From Caprella mutica (lineage: Eukaryota > Arthropoda > Malacostraca > Amphipoda > Caprellidae): a DNA stretch of 64,000 bases. This document shows, in pieces, positions 24,150-36,721 of the stretch. The stretch spans positions 1 to 64,000 of the forward strand of contig CANNZV010003183.1 of the NCBI GenBank assembly GCA_947561585.1, read 5' to 3'. The position numbers were made by a program, and so were the translations under genes. The notes beneath the pieces are model-generated. The model saw nothing but the letters and a program-made list of their open reading frames with translations, ran no database searches and was not told the origin of the DNA. How positions within the stretch are numbered: position 1 is the stretch's first letter; every line of letters starts with the position of its first letter.

Positions 24150-26301
24150 TATGTTATACCATCTGAGAAAATTAAAGAGTCATTGCATGTTGCTAATATC
24201 ACAACTGCATTTTCTAACTATATGTAATTTTTTGAAATACAAACGGCCGAGTTAGAAGTATGATTCTTTTTAGTCTACTTATTTAGAATTGTTGAAAGGG
24301 TATTATAAGTAAGGAATTATATCATAAAAGTGTAATTTCAGAGATTAATTTGAACTCTGTTATAGGAATTAAACATTATATTTGTGTAAATTTCAGCACA
24401 TTTTCTTATATAATATCCTATACTATTCTATATTCTTACGTTATAACTTCCTATCAGTATTATCATTAGTAACTAATAATATTTCTCCTAATAACAGGTA
24501 AAGCTCGTATAGCGAACGATCTTTAAACAGACATTGGACAAAAAAATATCCGTTTTACGGGACATATAGTTTAAAAAATAATATATTCGTCTACAACTGT
24601 CTTGTCACACATTGATTATATTCAGAGGTATTACAATTTACAATCAACATTAAATGTATTATTTTTTTAAATTTTAAGTAATTTGATTTCGTTACCTTTT
24701 CACTTTACATTTTCTTTCATTAGAAAAGTTCTATAGAGCTTAAAACGAGGTGTAACTATTCTAAATTTTCACGTAATTGATATCTATATGGATTACTCGA
24801 ACATACATTACTTTGTGTTTATAACATTCTTTTTACAAGCGAGTGATATTCTTTGAAATGTTGTTGAAGAGATCTTACAAAGTTTAAATTCCCAACTGAA
24901 CTAATTATGTGACCTTTCAGTGGACGGTGATCGGTTCAACAAATTATTTTTCATGTAGTTACATATTATGTCGTTGTACGAGCTTTAATTGTATTCCCAT
25001 TAGCAACCAAAGTCTCAATTCTCTGCCTTCATTTTGTGTTAAAATTGTCAATGACTTGCAGTTTCTCTTCGTTAAAAGTTATCAACTAATTTGTGTCTAA
25101 GACTGAATTATTTGCTTAGAGAAAGTTAATGTTCATTAAGGAAATGTTAGTTAGTTGTGTTTAGGGCATTTGGTGTCTTTAGGAACTATGAAACTTATTA
25201 ATTTATTACCAATATATAGTACAATATATATATACCTATATATATATATCATAAATTCAATATTTCCTAAAATAAAAACTACAGTCGAAATATAATTAAT
25301 GAAACTTTTCACCACTGAAAAAATAATTTTATTAGAATGAACATTAATCATATTATATTAATTGTAATTATTAATTTCAGCTAATAATGTGGTTTATATT
25401 TCTTATCAGGTATCAGACCCATTAAATTACTTAGGTTGAAGTAAAACGGATTAAAGTGATAAATCTAAGAGTCCTCATACTTTCATTATAGTAAATATCA
25501 GAAACTGTAAAGTAATGCAGCTACATTATTATTTCCCCTTGCTCTCATTGGAGTTGGTTTAAGAGGAGAAAACTTATTTTCACATATAATCAAAGAGAAA
25601 GTAATTAAGGTGCCATAAGATACAATGTAGTCCCACCCATCATTTCTGTATTGATGGAAGAAAACAGAGAGTAAACTTAGTATAAAGAAATGTATGTTTG
25701 TGTGTTTATGTAAATACTTATAACACCGACTAAGAAAATATATTTATTACGAAATCGTGTTACCAATTAATAAACATGAACACAAGAATAAATATTATCA
25801 TTATTGTGGTTAGACGTTTTCTTGTATTTCTGTGTAACTGTTTTTCTGTTGCTTTACATTCAAAGTAACAATTAGAAGCTTAGAAATCTCTCTCTGAACT
25901 CAGAGAAATCAAAACAAATTAAACCAAAGGAAGGGGAAAATAAATGTAAATAGTTATCACTAGGAGCTTTGCATTCATTATTCTATTAAACTAAAGCCTT
26001 TGCCTTACAATGCTGGGGAAGAAAATATGAATTTCTATCACCGAGTTCAATGTTCACAACTTGTGGATGTGCTTATGGTGAATTTAGAAGAAAAAATATG
26101 GAGAACGGGGGAAGAAAAATAATTTTTGTCGAGAAGATTTAAGATTAGTTAGGAAAAAATGATAAATGGTCATTTATTAAGATAAAAGTAATTATGATTA
26201 AATGGTTAGTAATGGAAGATCATCCTCGACACTAATGCAATTGAAGAGTAGCACAATACGATGCACAGCTCGACTCAATATCGTCAACCTGTTATTTTAT
26301 G
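24150..26301. other. AT-rich DNA, no gene seen
   Basis: No gene recognised. A short TA microsatellite lies at about 25205-25250. Open frames of 63 and 66 codons at 24909 and 25151 show no motif. Confidence 0.5.
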
Positions 26302-26626
26302 TAGGGGAAGATGGTCATCAATGGGTCACTGGGAACAATGGGACATGTCAAATAACTTTTTTATTTGCTGGTAATTTTTGACAAAATCTTGAAGGTAAGT
26401 TAAGCACACTTCAGTGCATTCACTCGCATTTCATTCAGCGGTTGGGGTGCAGTCAGCTCTGTGTAAAAGCGAAAACGCATTTTAGAGGTGAGAAAACTAA
26501 TTTTTTCGTATTTTGTTTCAATTGTTATAAAATTGTTAATTTAACATATATTGCTTACGGCATTCTTTTATAATATTAAGTAATATGAAAGATATGATCA
26601 TAAAGAAGGATTATCTTTTTACTCTA

Positions 26627-27834
26627 CAGGGTGTCCCAAAAAAACCGATACCCAAATTCAAATGGCTGTAATTCAGAAACGAGTAGACTTACAAAAAATT
26701 GGAAAATCACATTTTGTTTCTCAACATTTTTCTATCTCTGTACAAAATATTACATGAATCGAATCAACGGTTTTCTTTTAGCTACATTTTTAGTGACCGA
26801 TACCAAAAACCTGCTTGCGCACTTTCAGTAAAACACTTATTACACAGTTCGAATTGTTCAAGAAGCACTTACAGAAATTTTCAAATCACAACAATAAAAA
26901 GTGGATTACATCTTACTAAATATATTTACATTCAACCTATTTGTAACTTTAAATTTGAAGCGACATCCTTACAAGATGTACGAGCGAAACAAACACCTAA
27001 ATACCGATCTTCATTGGCGTTGAATTTTGCACATTGGTTTTAGCAAAAAAAATATCCGGTTTGTGGACGATAATGTGGTTGGTGAAGAAACCACTTTTCA
27101 TTCGAATGGCAAAATAAATTATCATAACGTTCGCACATCTTCACCGAAGAACCAACCTCCTACTTTCAACTTTGACGTAAGAATATCGTGAGAGAAAGTC
27201 TGTGTGTGGATTGGACTAGGTACCAATGGCCGACTTGGCCGTATCGTGTGTCGTTATTTTTACAAAAATAATTTAAATGGAGATAGATATCTTGATCTAA
27301 TAAATGATAGAATGGTTTCAAGACTTCAAAAAATACATGGAAACAGAATCAATCGAACCTGGTTGGTTCATGACGGGTTCAGAACTGTTGCTGTAAGGAA
27401 AAACTAAATGAGCTATTCGGCAATACGCATTATCGCCCTGAATCATCGTAACGAATGGCCCATCAGATCGACTGAAACGATTAATAGGAGGAACAGTTTG
27501 AATGTTTTTTTTTTCGGTTGCATATGAGTAAACGCATTTTATTGTTATGATAACGGTTTTTTAAAAAACAATTTTAATAAACTGTTGAAAGTTATTAAAA
27601 AAATGGTTTTAATATACTAAAATTCGAAGTTAAAAAGTACGCAAACAGGATTTTGATATCGTTCACTAAAAATACTGCATAATGAAAACGGTTGAATATA
27701 TTCATCTAAAATTTTGTACAGATATGTAAAAAATATTGATAAACAAAATGTGATTTTCAAATATTTTTTTAAGTTTAATAATTTTTGAATTACAGCCATT
27801 GAAATTTGGGTATCGGTTTTTTTGGGACACCCTG
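26627..27834 (+). mobile_element. Tc1/mariner (IS630) superfamily element with about 200-bp TIRs
   Basis: Perfect outer ends CAGGGTGTCCCAAAAAAACC at 26627 and its inverse ending at 27834, flanked by TA on both sides (26625-26626, 27835-27836). The inverted repeats stay alignable for about 200 bp (to about 26828 and from about 27630), unusually long for the superfamily, and both arms encode related junk peptides (FSERYQNPVCVL / FSDRYQKPACAL). Between them is a broken transposase of the type seen in Tc3-like insect elements. Full-length in structure, inactive in coding. It is inserted inside the pogo/Tigger-like relic, so it is the younger of the two. Confidence 0.85.
26828..27480 (+). pseudogene. 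Degenerate Tc1/mariner-type transposase
   Basis: Successive fragments in shifted frames follow the order of a DDE transposase of Tc3-like insect elements. At 26828-27043 a stretch ending LNFAHWF corresponds to the usual EFCEWF-type motif. At about 27046-27190 a frame reads VDDNVVGEETTFHSNGKINY, the position of the first catalytic aspartate, here apparently GEE instead of the usual DE. At 27204-27407 comes VCVWIGLGTNGRLGRIV, then LNGDRYLDLI, then VHDGFRTVAV at the second aspartate. After the stop, WPIRST (about 27450) recalls the WPARSPDLTP motif. Stops, frameshifts and altered catalytic surroundings make it non-functional. Identification is from motif order, not a database search. Confidence 0.75.
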
Positions 27835-28272
27835 TAGTGATTAAGCCACTATAAGCACATGTTTTGAAAATTGCGTCTTAGTAATCATTGGGGCAACACA
27901 TCTGGTTAACAATGGGACAGTGATTGGGGACAGAATTTTTCTCCTTTAATGTTCAAATTTTGATGACTTTGAATACAGTTTTCTAATGTAGATCAGAACC
28001 CTGATCGCTCTGTACTTTTTGTAAGAAAAAAGAACTTCTAGCTAAAGCGGGTCCTTCAACCATATTATTTCATCATCAATTGTTCAAGAAATCAGAAGTT
28101 ATTACAAATCGCAGCATAGAAAACAAATTTCACATAATAAAAGAAAACGACGGCACTGTTACAACAGACACCAGAGAAGGAAGAGCTTTTCCTATGCCCA
28201 TAAAAGATAAGAACAACCTCTTATTCTTGGTCTGCTAAAGAACTCGATCTAACTGATAATTCGTCTGAAGGA

Positions 28273-28559
28273 ATGAACGAAGATATGCTCATTGGAAAGA
28301 TCAGTGGAACTCGAATCTCTACGAAAACGAAGGATATTACTTTAATATATGTAGAGTTTGATGTGGCTTCTAAAACGTATTCTGTTGGTGTAATTACTAA
28401 GTCAAAGAATGAAAAAGATTAACTTGAGATATCATATATAAGGCGCGAAGACTCAAGTGCGATGATGTTCATTTTCCAAATGTTCCTGACATGAAATCGG
28501 TGATGCTAGAGGACATTAAACTGATATTATATGAACCAACTAAGTGTAAGACAACATAA
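28273..28559 (+). pseudogene. C-terminal remnant of a jerky/Tigger-like protein
   Basis: A 49-codon stretch (28273-28419) contains VEFDVASKTYSVGVI and ends at a stop. Past it the frame continues LEISYIRRED, then a frameshift leads into DVHFPNVPDMKSVMLEDIKL at 28464, closing with a stop at 28557-28559. The pattern 'F-x-G-K-x-Y ... Y-x-R-R ... F-P-D-V-P-D ... D-I-x-x-I-L-x-x-P' is typical of the C-termini of many insect jerky/Tigger-type transposon proteins as I know them. At least one stop and one frameshift; clearly dead. Confidence 0.5.
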
Positions 28560-28863
28560 ATGGATGATTTGAAATTTAAATTCGAGTACTACTTCAACAA
28601 TATAATGAACTGTCCCATTGTTCACCAACGCATGTCCCATTGTTCACCAGTGATGGTATACAATGGGATAATTTTTTTTTGTTTTTTTCTTTAAACATTT
28701 TCTAGTAATTGGAAAATGTTAGCATTCTAGTTAACTTCATTTGATAAAGAAATATCAATTTTACCTATATGTTTATTGTTTTTCATATTTTACTTATAGT
28801 GAATGAAATATCTATCTTTTTGTGTTTTTTGTATCATTGTTCAGTGTTCACCACCTTCCCCTA

Positions 28864-30364
28864 TCAATATAATGAAATTAAAGCAACAAAACCGAAAAAA
28901 TGAATTTAACAGTATAAATACTGAAAATCAAGACTTACTTACTTACAGTAGCTTCGTTTTACTAGCGCTTCAGTGAAAATCAAGAGTGCAATAAAAAGTG
29001 AAATATTTCCGACTAAGGCAGGCTAGTTCAACAATCATCAAACCTTGATGGATGGCAAAAATAATTAAAGTTTAATATTACATATGTACGTGTTCCGCAC
29101 AATTTTCCGATTTACACAATCTCGAGAATGCACTTCGCGTTCATAAACCTCTTAATCACATAATACGGAGCTTGCACTAATATCTTTTTTTTATTTATTA
29201 CGAAATCGGAAAAAGTGTATCGAACACAGTTATTTTTCATCATCTTTGCTGAATTTCTCAAAGTATCCTTTTTATATCTATATATGAATAAAGATTTTTT
29301 TTAAATGGCCACCATGTATTTTGTTGTAATATTGCATCCTGTAGCTTGGTAGTGTGTACTGCATTCTTCAGGATTGCTTGATGACACATATGTATATTAG
29401 AATAAAATTTCATAACAAATAAAATTTAGGTACGGACGTACGCTAGGTATTAGGCGGATTAAGGTCGGCAACGTGCAACGCATTTCCTATATTATTGAAA
29501 TCGGTAAATTACGCGAAAAATATGCATTGCTTTTCTATACAAAAGAGAAATCCTAATACTCTGGGATGTATCAAAGTTCGTTTTTATATCAAACTCTACT
29601 GTATCAGCCTAATTGGAGACCATTGCAACTGTATGCTTTACTGTATGGGGTAAATAATTATTTATGCCATATACCAAATGTGACAAAAGAAGTCACATCT
29701 CTTTTCTTCAAACTTTTTTTTGTATTCACGTGAGCGCGTTCAGGTGACTGGAAAGAATCACAGAAAGAATCTTTATATTTGTCGTTCCTTCTGGACTGCT
29801 TGCATCTAATAAAAATATTATAAAGACAGGAACTGGCGATGTCTCATATTCTTCTTTGGGTTATAAATAAACTATATTAAATTTCAAAAAGGATGTGGCA
29901 GTAAACTCGAGTAAAATAATATTCTTACATTTTCTTCAGTAACCAGACAGAATTTAAACTAAATTATGACATTAATCGCAATCTTTACTACAATATAATG
30001 AACCAACAAATTTTCTCGAGATTCTATCTTTCAGAGTCTGGATATCCTATTTTCTCTCTAAAATATATCATAAGCGTCTCTGTTATTCTTGGTAAGTAAA
30101 TAATTTAGTGTTCAATAAGGCATGCAATAACAATAAGCTTTCGAAAACTGAATATCGATACATTGAATTTGAAGGAGAGGAGGTAGCAACTCTTAGTCAT
30201 TTTGGGAAGGAAATGTCTTGGCTATAATTGAGTAAGACTTGGAAAGGAAGGTAAGTTTCTAAACTGAGAGGATAGTATTTTACTCGCCAAACAATCAAAA
30301 CAATTCACAGTTTCTTGCCATCCAATCTTTGAAAATTCCAGAAATCTCTTGGATTATGTATTGA
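28864..30364. other. AT-rich DNA with a possible small MITE, no gene seen
   Basis: At 29088-29238 an inverted pair GTGTTCCGCACAATTTTCCG and (reverse complement) GTGTTCGATACACTTTTTCC could bound a 150-bp MITE, but no target duplication was found. A short R2-like word (TGTACTGCATTCTTCAGGAT) lies at 29360. Nothing else recognised. Confidence 0.45.
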
Positions 30365-30664
30365 ACCAATAAATTTCTCCTGTGATCTCCTATGAAGTTA
30401 GAGTGTCTTGGGCTGTGCAACAAGAGGAAAAATCTTGTTGAATTGAGCTGTAACTTAGTTTATATTTTATTGAATTATACTATAATATCATGATGCTACA
30501 TTTCAATATAAAAATAATTTGTGGAAAATTTATTGAAATGTAAGTTGTTGAAGTAATTTGTTAATGGATATTTTAAAGTCAATGTCATATCCAAGAGATT
30601 TCGTGCACGAATTTTTGTGAATTTCAGTAAACTTTTCAAATTCGAAACATAAAAATCTTATATA

Positions 30665-32830
30665 TTGAGAGAGGTATAAGAGGTGAGATAAGATAATTCG
30701 TTTGCTACAAAGAGAGAATAATGAGAGAGGTTTGAGGGGTGAGAGAGCACAATTCGTTTGCTGCAAATAGAGAATATTGACAGAGGTTTGAGGGTGAGAG
30801 GGGACAATTCGTTTGCTGCAAATAGAGAATATTGACAGAGGTTTGAGGGGTGAGAGGGGACAATTTGTTAGCTACAAATAGAGAATATGGAAAGAGGTTT
30901 GAGGGGTGAGAGAGGACAATTCGTTGGCTACAAATAGAGAATATTGAGAGAGGTTTGAGGGGTGAGAGAGCACAATTCGTTTGCTGCAAATAGAGAATAT
31001 TGACAGAGGTTTGAGGGTGAGAGGGGACAATTCGTTTGCTGCAAATAGAGAATATTGACAGAGGTTTGAGGGGTGAGAGAGGACAATTTGTTAGCTACAA
31101 ATAGAGAATATGGAAAGAGGTTTGAGGGGTGAGAGAGGACAATTCGTTGGCTACAAATAGAGAATATTGAGAGAGGTTTGAGGGGTGAGAGAGCACAATT
31201 CGTTTGCTGCAAATAGAGAATATTGACAGAGGTTTGAGGGTGAGAGGGGACAATTCGTTTGCTGCAAATAGAGAATATTGACAGAGGTTTGAGGGGTGAG
31301 AGAGGACAATTCGTTAGCTACAAATAGAGAATATGGAAAGAGGTTTGAGGGGTGAGAGAGGACAATTTGTTAGCTACAAATAGAGAATATGGAAAGAGGT
31401 TTGAGGGGTGAGAGAGGACAATTCGTTGGCTACAAATAGAGAATATTGAGAGAGGTTTGAGGGGTGAGAGAGCACAATTCGTTTGCTGCAAATAGAGAAT
31501 ATTGACAGAGGTTTGAGGGTGAGAGGGGACAATTCGTTTGCTGCAAATAGAGAATATTGACAGAGGTTTGAGGGGTGAGAGAGGACAATTCGTTAGCTAC
31601 AAATAGAGAATATGGAAAGAGGTTTGAGGGGTGAGAGAGGACAATTCGTTAGCTACAAATAGAGAATATGGAAAGAGGTTTGAGGGGTGAGAGAGGACAA
31701 TTCGTTACCTACAAATAGAGAATATTGACAGAGGTTTGAGGGGTGAGAGAGGACAATTCGTTAGCTACAAATAGAGAATATTGACAGAGGTTTGAGGGTG
31801 AGAGGGGACAATTCGTTTGCTGCAAATAGAGAATATTGACAGAGGTTTGAGGGTGAGAGGGGACAATTCGTTTGCTGCAAATAGAGAATATTGACAGAGG
31901 TTTGAGGGGTGAGAGAGGACAATTCGTTAGCTACAAATAGAGAATATGGAAAGAGGTTTGAGGGGTGAGAGAGGACAATTCGTTACCTACAAATAGAGAA
32001 TATTGACAGAGGTTTGAGGGGTGAGAGAGGACAATTCGTTACCTACAAATAGAGAATATTGAGAGAGGTTTGAGGGGTGAGAGAGCACAATTCGTTTGCT
32101 GCAAATAGAGAATATTGACAGAGGTTTGAGGGTGAGAGGGGACAATTCGTTTGCTGCAAATAGAGAATATTGACAGAGGTTTGAGGGGTGAGAGGGGACA
32201 ATTTGTTAGCTACAAATAGAGAATATGGAAAGAGGTTTGAGGGGTGAGAGAGGACAATTTGTTAGCTACAAATAGAGAATATGGAAAGAGGTTTGAGGGG
32301 TGAGAGAGGACAATTCGTTGGCTACAAATAGAGAATATTGAGAGAGGTTTGAGGGGTGAGAGAGCACAATTCGTTTGCTGCAAATAGAGAATATTGACAG
32401 AGGTTTGAGGGTGAGAGGGGACAATTCGTTTGCTGCAATTAGAGAATATTGACAGAGGTTTGAGGGGTGAGAGAGGAAAATTCGTTAGCTACAAATAGAG
32501 AATATGGAAAGAGGTTTGAGGGGTGAGAGAGGACAATTCGTTAGCTACAAATAGAGAATATGGAAAGAGGTTTGAGGGGTGAGAGAGGACAATTCGTTAC
32601 CTACAAATAGAGAATATTGACAGAGGTTTGAGGGGTGAGAGAGGACAATTCGTTAGCTACAAATAGAGAATATGGAAAGAGGTTTGAGGGGTGAGAGAGG
32701 ACAATTCGTTAGCTACAAATATAGAATATTGAGAGAGGTTTGAGGGGTGAGAGAGGACAATTCGTTACCTACAAATAGAGAATATTGAGACAGGTTTGAG
32801 GGATGAGAGAGGACAATTTGTTTGCTTCAA
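30665..32830. repeat. 56-bp minisatellite with 223-bp higher-order period
   Basis: About 38 copies of a 55-56-bp unit containing AGAGGTTTGAGGGGTGAGAG, ACAATTCGTT(A/T)GCT and ACAAATAGAGAATATTGA. Variant strings (TTTGCTGC with GAGGGTGAGAGG, then TTAGCTAC with ATGGAAAG, then TTGGCTAC) repeat every four units, about 223 bp, for example 30705-30989 against 30928-31212. Reverse-strand frames starting MQQTNCALSPL at 30989 and 31212 simply reflect this. Copy B has a single unit-like sequence at the same place (58405-58462). Confidence 0.95.
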
Positions 32831-34525
32831 AGCACTCGATGCAAATGACTGAAGTTTAAATGCAATTCTTATCTTTTGTTGCTGACGAATAGTCTTTTCA
32901 AAACTGGGAACATTCTGTGTACAAACTTTGCCACCAAAGGCGCTGCAATCTCAGAAAGAGGCGATATTTTATATAGAGTAATTAATAAAATATTTATATA
33001 AATATGTGTATGTTTATTTCGTTTTTAAATATAAACTATTAGAAATATATACTGAAATAGAAAAATTTACTGAAGAATACATTCAATATTCTAGAACTGT
33101 AAATGATATATAATATAGAAAGTAAATAATTTAGAGTCATAAGATGAAATTCAATAACTATAAGGTTTCGGAATTTGATAGTCGATATATTGAATATAAA
33201 GCAGCATGGAAAGTAATTATTAGAATATATATGTACAGTCGAAGTGTTATCTGTGATGTTTTTTTACAAATTTAGTAATTTCACCTTTACTAAAAGAAAC
33301 TTTATTGCTTGTAGATAATTTAAGATGGTCTGGGTACTCGATGACCAATTCAGAAGATTTGAAAACAATTGAAATTGGAAAACTGTGATTTGAGAAACTA
33401 CCATCATGCAGTGACTCTTTCATCTGATGGTACATCATCACAAATATCTGATAGTTAATAATAATAATAAAGCCGTTACAGAAATATTCCTGCAGCCTAT
33501 CAAATGCTACAATTTATATTTTTTGCTACCCTAACGCATCCCTTTGAAGTATTCAAACTAAATATTCGACACCAACACGAATGCCACAGACTGCCTCACG
33601 ACTGAAATATCGAAAATGATTCAAGGGAATTGGACAACCAGAAACCTGTTCCCTCTGCGTGGTATTTACTTTTAGAGAATAAACAACTGAGTAAATATGA
33701 ATATCGGTAGAGACATAATTGCCTATTTTTTAGTGTTTCTTTCCAAGATTTTGCTAACTTCTTAATATGAAAGTTTGAAATTCCTTTTATAAATGGAAAC
33801 TAATGAGATATAAAACTAAAAAACGCAAAACTGCCGATGGAACCAATAAAACAACTCAATCATTCTGCTCTGTGTATTTTTATTTCTCCTTAAATCTAAT
33901 ATTTGTCCCTCACTCTTTAAGAGCCACTCTTACTCACTCATTTGTACCCTTCTCTCTACTAATGCTTTGTTCCTCTCTCTAATTTTTTTCTCTCCTCATC
34001 AGCCCTAACACTCGATTTCTCAGTCAATATTTGATACAAATAAACTCTCAAATTCTACCGATTTTAATGAGAGTTTAATCAAGGAAATTATTGTATTAAT
34101 AACTTGAAAAAGTAAACAGTAAGTTGAAACAGTATTAATTTTTGTGAATTACTTCAGATAAGAACAGTGGAAAACTAAATAAAGTCGCAATCTGTACCGC
34201 TAGATAGAGCTATTCTGCACTTTTCAGGTACACCAAGTCCCCTAACGACAATGAAAGTAAACACTAATTACCGCAAATGAGTTGACTCAACTCGACATCA
34301 TACTGACAGCAACGTATTTGTTGTTCGTCATCAACAGCAGGTATGTTATTTATGAAGGAGCTATTGAGAATGATTTCATTTGTGTTATCATAGCGAGGAT
34401 AGAAACCCAAGGCAAATGGGATTTATTATGTAAATTATACAGCGTTTGAGCAGATTGTTTACTCAAGGAAATAGAAATGATACAGACTTTACTATTAGAA
34501 ATAATAATAAACGGTATGTTCTACC
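32831..34525. other. Shared duplication sequence, no gene seen
   Basis: Matches 58462-59345 and 61360-62165 of copy B. Neither copy keeps a common open reading frame, which argues against coding. The site of the copy-B 1.9-kb insertion corresponds to about 33700-33740 here. Confidence 0.6.
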
Positions 34526-34812
34526 ATCACAAAGTGCAGTGACTAATCTCTCACACTGCAGTAACTCATCCCTCACAGTGCAGTGACTCGTACCTCACAG
34601 TGCAGTGGCTCATACCTCACTGTGCTGTGACTCATACCTCACAATGCAGTGACTCATCCCTCACAGTACAGTGACTCATCTCTCACAGTACAGTTCACTC
34701 CATTACACAGTGCAGTTCACATCATCACACAGTGCAATTCACTCCATCACAAAGTGCAGCTCACACCACCACAAAGAGCAATTCACATCATCACAAAATG
34801 CATTGTCATCTC
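34526..34812. repeat. 22-bp minisatellite, copy A (mostly GTGACTCATCCCTCACAG type)
   Basis: About thirteen 22-bp units. The first seven are of the type CAGTGACTCATCCCTCACAG and the last six of the type CAGTTCACACCATCACACAG. The order of the two types is the same in copy B, but the proportions differ sharply. Confidence 0.9.
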
Positions 34813-35291
34813 TCAATACAATGCAGTTCCTCTTTCATAAAATAACTTTTAAAATTTCATCCATAGTCACTCAATCCCAGAGTTTTAATTCCCATGATTT
34901 ACGAGCTGGTTTGAGTAAACATAACAGCGGCTAAAATTCTCCGGTCACTTCTACAGTCGAAAAATAACGAAACTCTTTGGATTTGTTTTCGTCCAACTTT
35001 CTAAAAATATATTGTTTATGAGACTTTCATCTTCCTGATACCTGAGAGTATTCGATAATGGTCATAAACAAAGTTATTATTCCTTGAATCTATCTTTAAT
35101 CTGAGAGATTTATTGTGTCTTTATTTGAGAACATTAAATATGTTCATAGATATGCTCTAATAGTTAACTGTTAATGTACTAAATCGGGTAATAACCATTC
35201 TGCACTAAAACAGTTTTACTAACTAAAATGTTGTATTGCTGTATTAATTACCAACATGTTTTTATTACAATGATGAATCTTCTATACCATA
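34813..35291. other. Shared duplication sequence, no gene seen
   Basis: Parallels 62873-63430 (shared GATTTACGAGCTG, AAACATAACAGCGGCT and CCTGATACCTGAGAGTATTC). No coding sequence recognised. Confidence 0.55.
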
Positions 35292-35300
35292 CAACCATTT

Positions 35301-35432
35301 CGTGGCCGGTAAATTCCACCGCAGGAAGTTCTCCCGCGGAAAGTTCCACCAGGAAGATTCCACCATGGGAGATTCCACCGGCGTTAAATGCCAGATGTGG
35401 AATTTTCCACCGTGGAACAATCCACCTTTTTG
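35301..35432. repeat. Left arm of the 35301-41452 element
   Basis: Six or seven imperfect modules of TTCCACC(G)(C/T)GGAA spaced 17-25 bp, each nearly self-complementary, so single-stranded arms would fold locally as well as pair with the right arm. Confidence 0.8.
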
Positions 35433-36237
35433 AAAAAAAATGAACAAACGAACAGTATAAATAATCATTTCATTTTAAAATGTATTTCAAAATCTAGCTG
35501 TTGTATAATTTTAAATGAACAAATCCTCCTTTTAAATGCAAAACATTTTATTAATTCATTATATAGGCATTAAATATTAAACTGGTTAATCGTGACAGAA
35601 AATGACGCTGATGTGGCAACACTGCTAATTTAGCTTCTTGAATCTGTATTTTACAACTGAAACACTAAAGTTCAGATTTTAAATTTGATACAAAAAATAA
35701 ATTTTGTTCGGTAGCTATATTAATTATTGAAAGTCTTAATATTAAACAGTAACATGACAATAACGTTTTAATGTCTATTTCTTTAGTCTCTAAAGACTAA
35801 ATCTTGCTGAACTGAATTTATATTAAGATGTTGAATATCAAAAGAAATTCTATACGTCATATGATTTATTCATCTTAATTGTTTTTAAGATATGATTTTT
35901 ATTCGTATGTCTGTGGTTTCAGGTAAAAGCTAGTTAATGTACCGCAATTTACTTGTTTAACCCTATGTTTATAATTTAGTTGAAATGCATTATATTTAAA
36001 CTTTATTTTGTAATAGCTTCAATAGAGATTATTGAACAGTTTCAGAAAGTTTTAGCTTTGTAATTTTATATTTTATAAACATTTTATTTCAGTAAATGTG
36101 AAATTTTATTTTTTAATTCCACCTTTTACCGTCGCAGATTTAAATTGAAATATAAATAGATAATATATATAAAATAAAATTTATTTGAAAAATAGTATCC
36201 TTGATTTCAGTTCCAACATATATATGTTTAAAGGGGA
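35433..36237. other. AT-rich interior of the element, no gene seen
   Basis: AT-rich; no motif or open frame of note up to the 20-bp array. Confidence 0.5.
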
Positions 36238-36480
36238 CCTGTCTCCTGTGCTACTCACCTGTCTCCTGTGCTACTCACCTGTCTCCTGTGCTACTCACCC
36301 GTCTCCTGTGCTATTCACCCGTCTCCTGTGCTACTCACCTGTCTCCTGTGCTACTCACCTGTCTCCTGTGCTACTCACCTGTCTCCTGTGCTACTCACCT
36401 GTCTCCTGTGCTACTCACCTGTCTCCTGTGCTACTCACCTGTCTCCTGTGCTACTCACCTGTCTCCTGTGCTACTAACTA
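36238..36480. repeat. 20-bp minisatellite upstream of the LINE
   Basis: Twelve nearly perfect copies of GTCTCCTGTGCTACTCACCT, just upstream of the LINE coding part. It may belong to the LINE 5' region, since non-LTR elements can carry tandem 5' monomers with promoter activity, or be an unrelated array; the sequence alone cannot decide. Frames reading through it (LSPVLLTCLLCYSPVSCATH type) are not real proteins. Confidence 0.93.
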
Positions 36481-36721
36481 TCTCATCTTGTACTCCCGGG
36501 TGCACAAGAACAATACCCTAATGTTGCGTGTTCCGCTACTTTGTGGTGCCTGATTTTACTGTGTTTTGCTACCCTGTGGTGCCTTATGTTACTCTGGTGT
36601 TCCACTGCCCTCTCGCTTTTGTGTCTGCTGCTCCGAAGTCTCTTGTATCTGCTCTGTGTTCTACTCTCGAGTCCCGTGCTTCTCCTTCTGCTCTTAGGTT
36701 TTGTGTCTCTGCCTACTCTAA

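Larger units (their letters stand above)
26304..28861 (+). mobile_element. Relic pogo/Tigger-like DNA transposon, interrupted
   Basis: Ends are GGGGAAGATGGTCATCAATG at the left and, in reverse complement, GGGGAAGGTGGTGAACACTG at the right, each next to TA (26302-26303, 28862-28863). Short ACAATGGGACA/TGTCCCATTGTTCACC words repeat near both ends. The right part keeps degenerate coding that resembles the C-terminus of jerky/Tigger-type proteins. A Tc1/mariner-type element of 1208 bp sits at 26627-27834, leaving about 1.35 kb of the host element; DNA-binding and most DDE parts are gone. Family assignment rests on ends, TA and C-terminal motif only. Confidence 0.6.
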
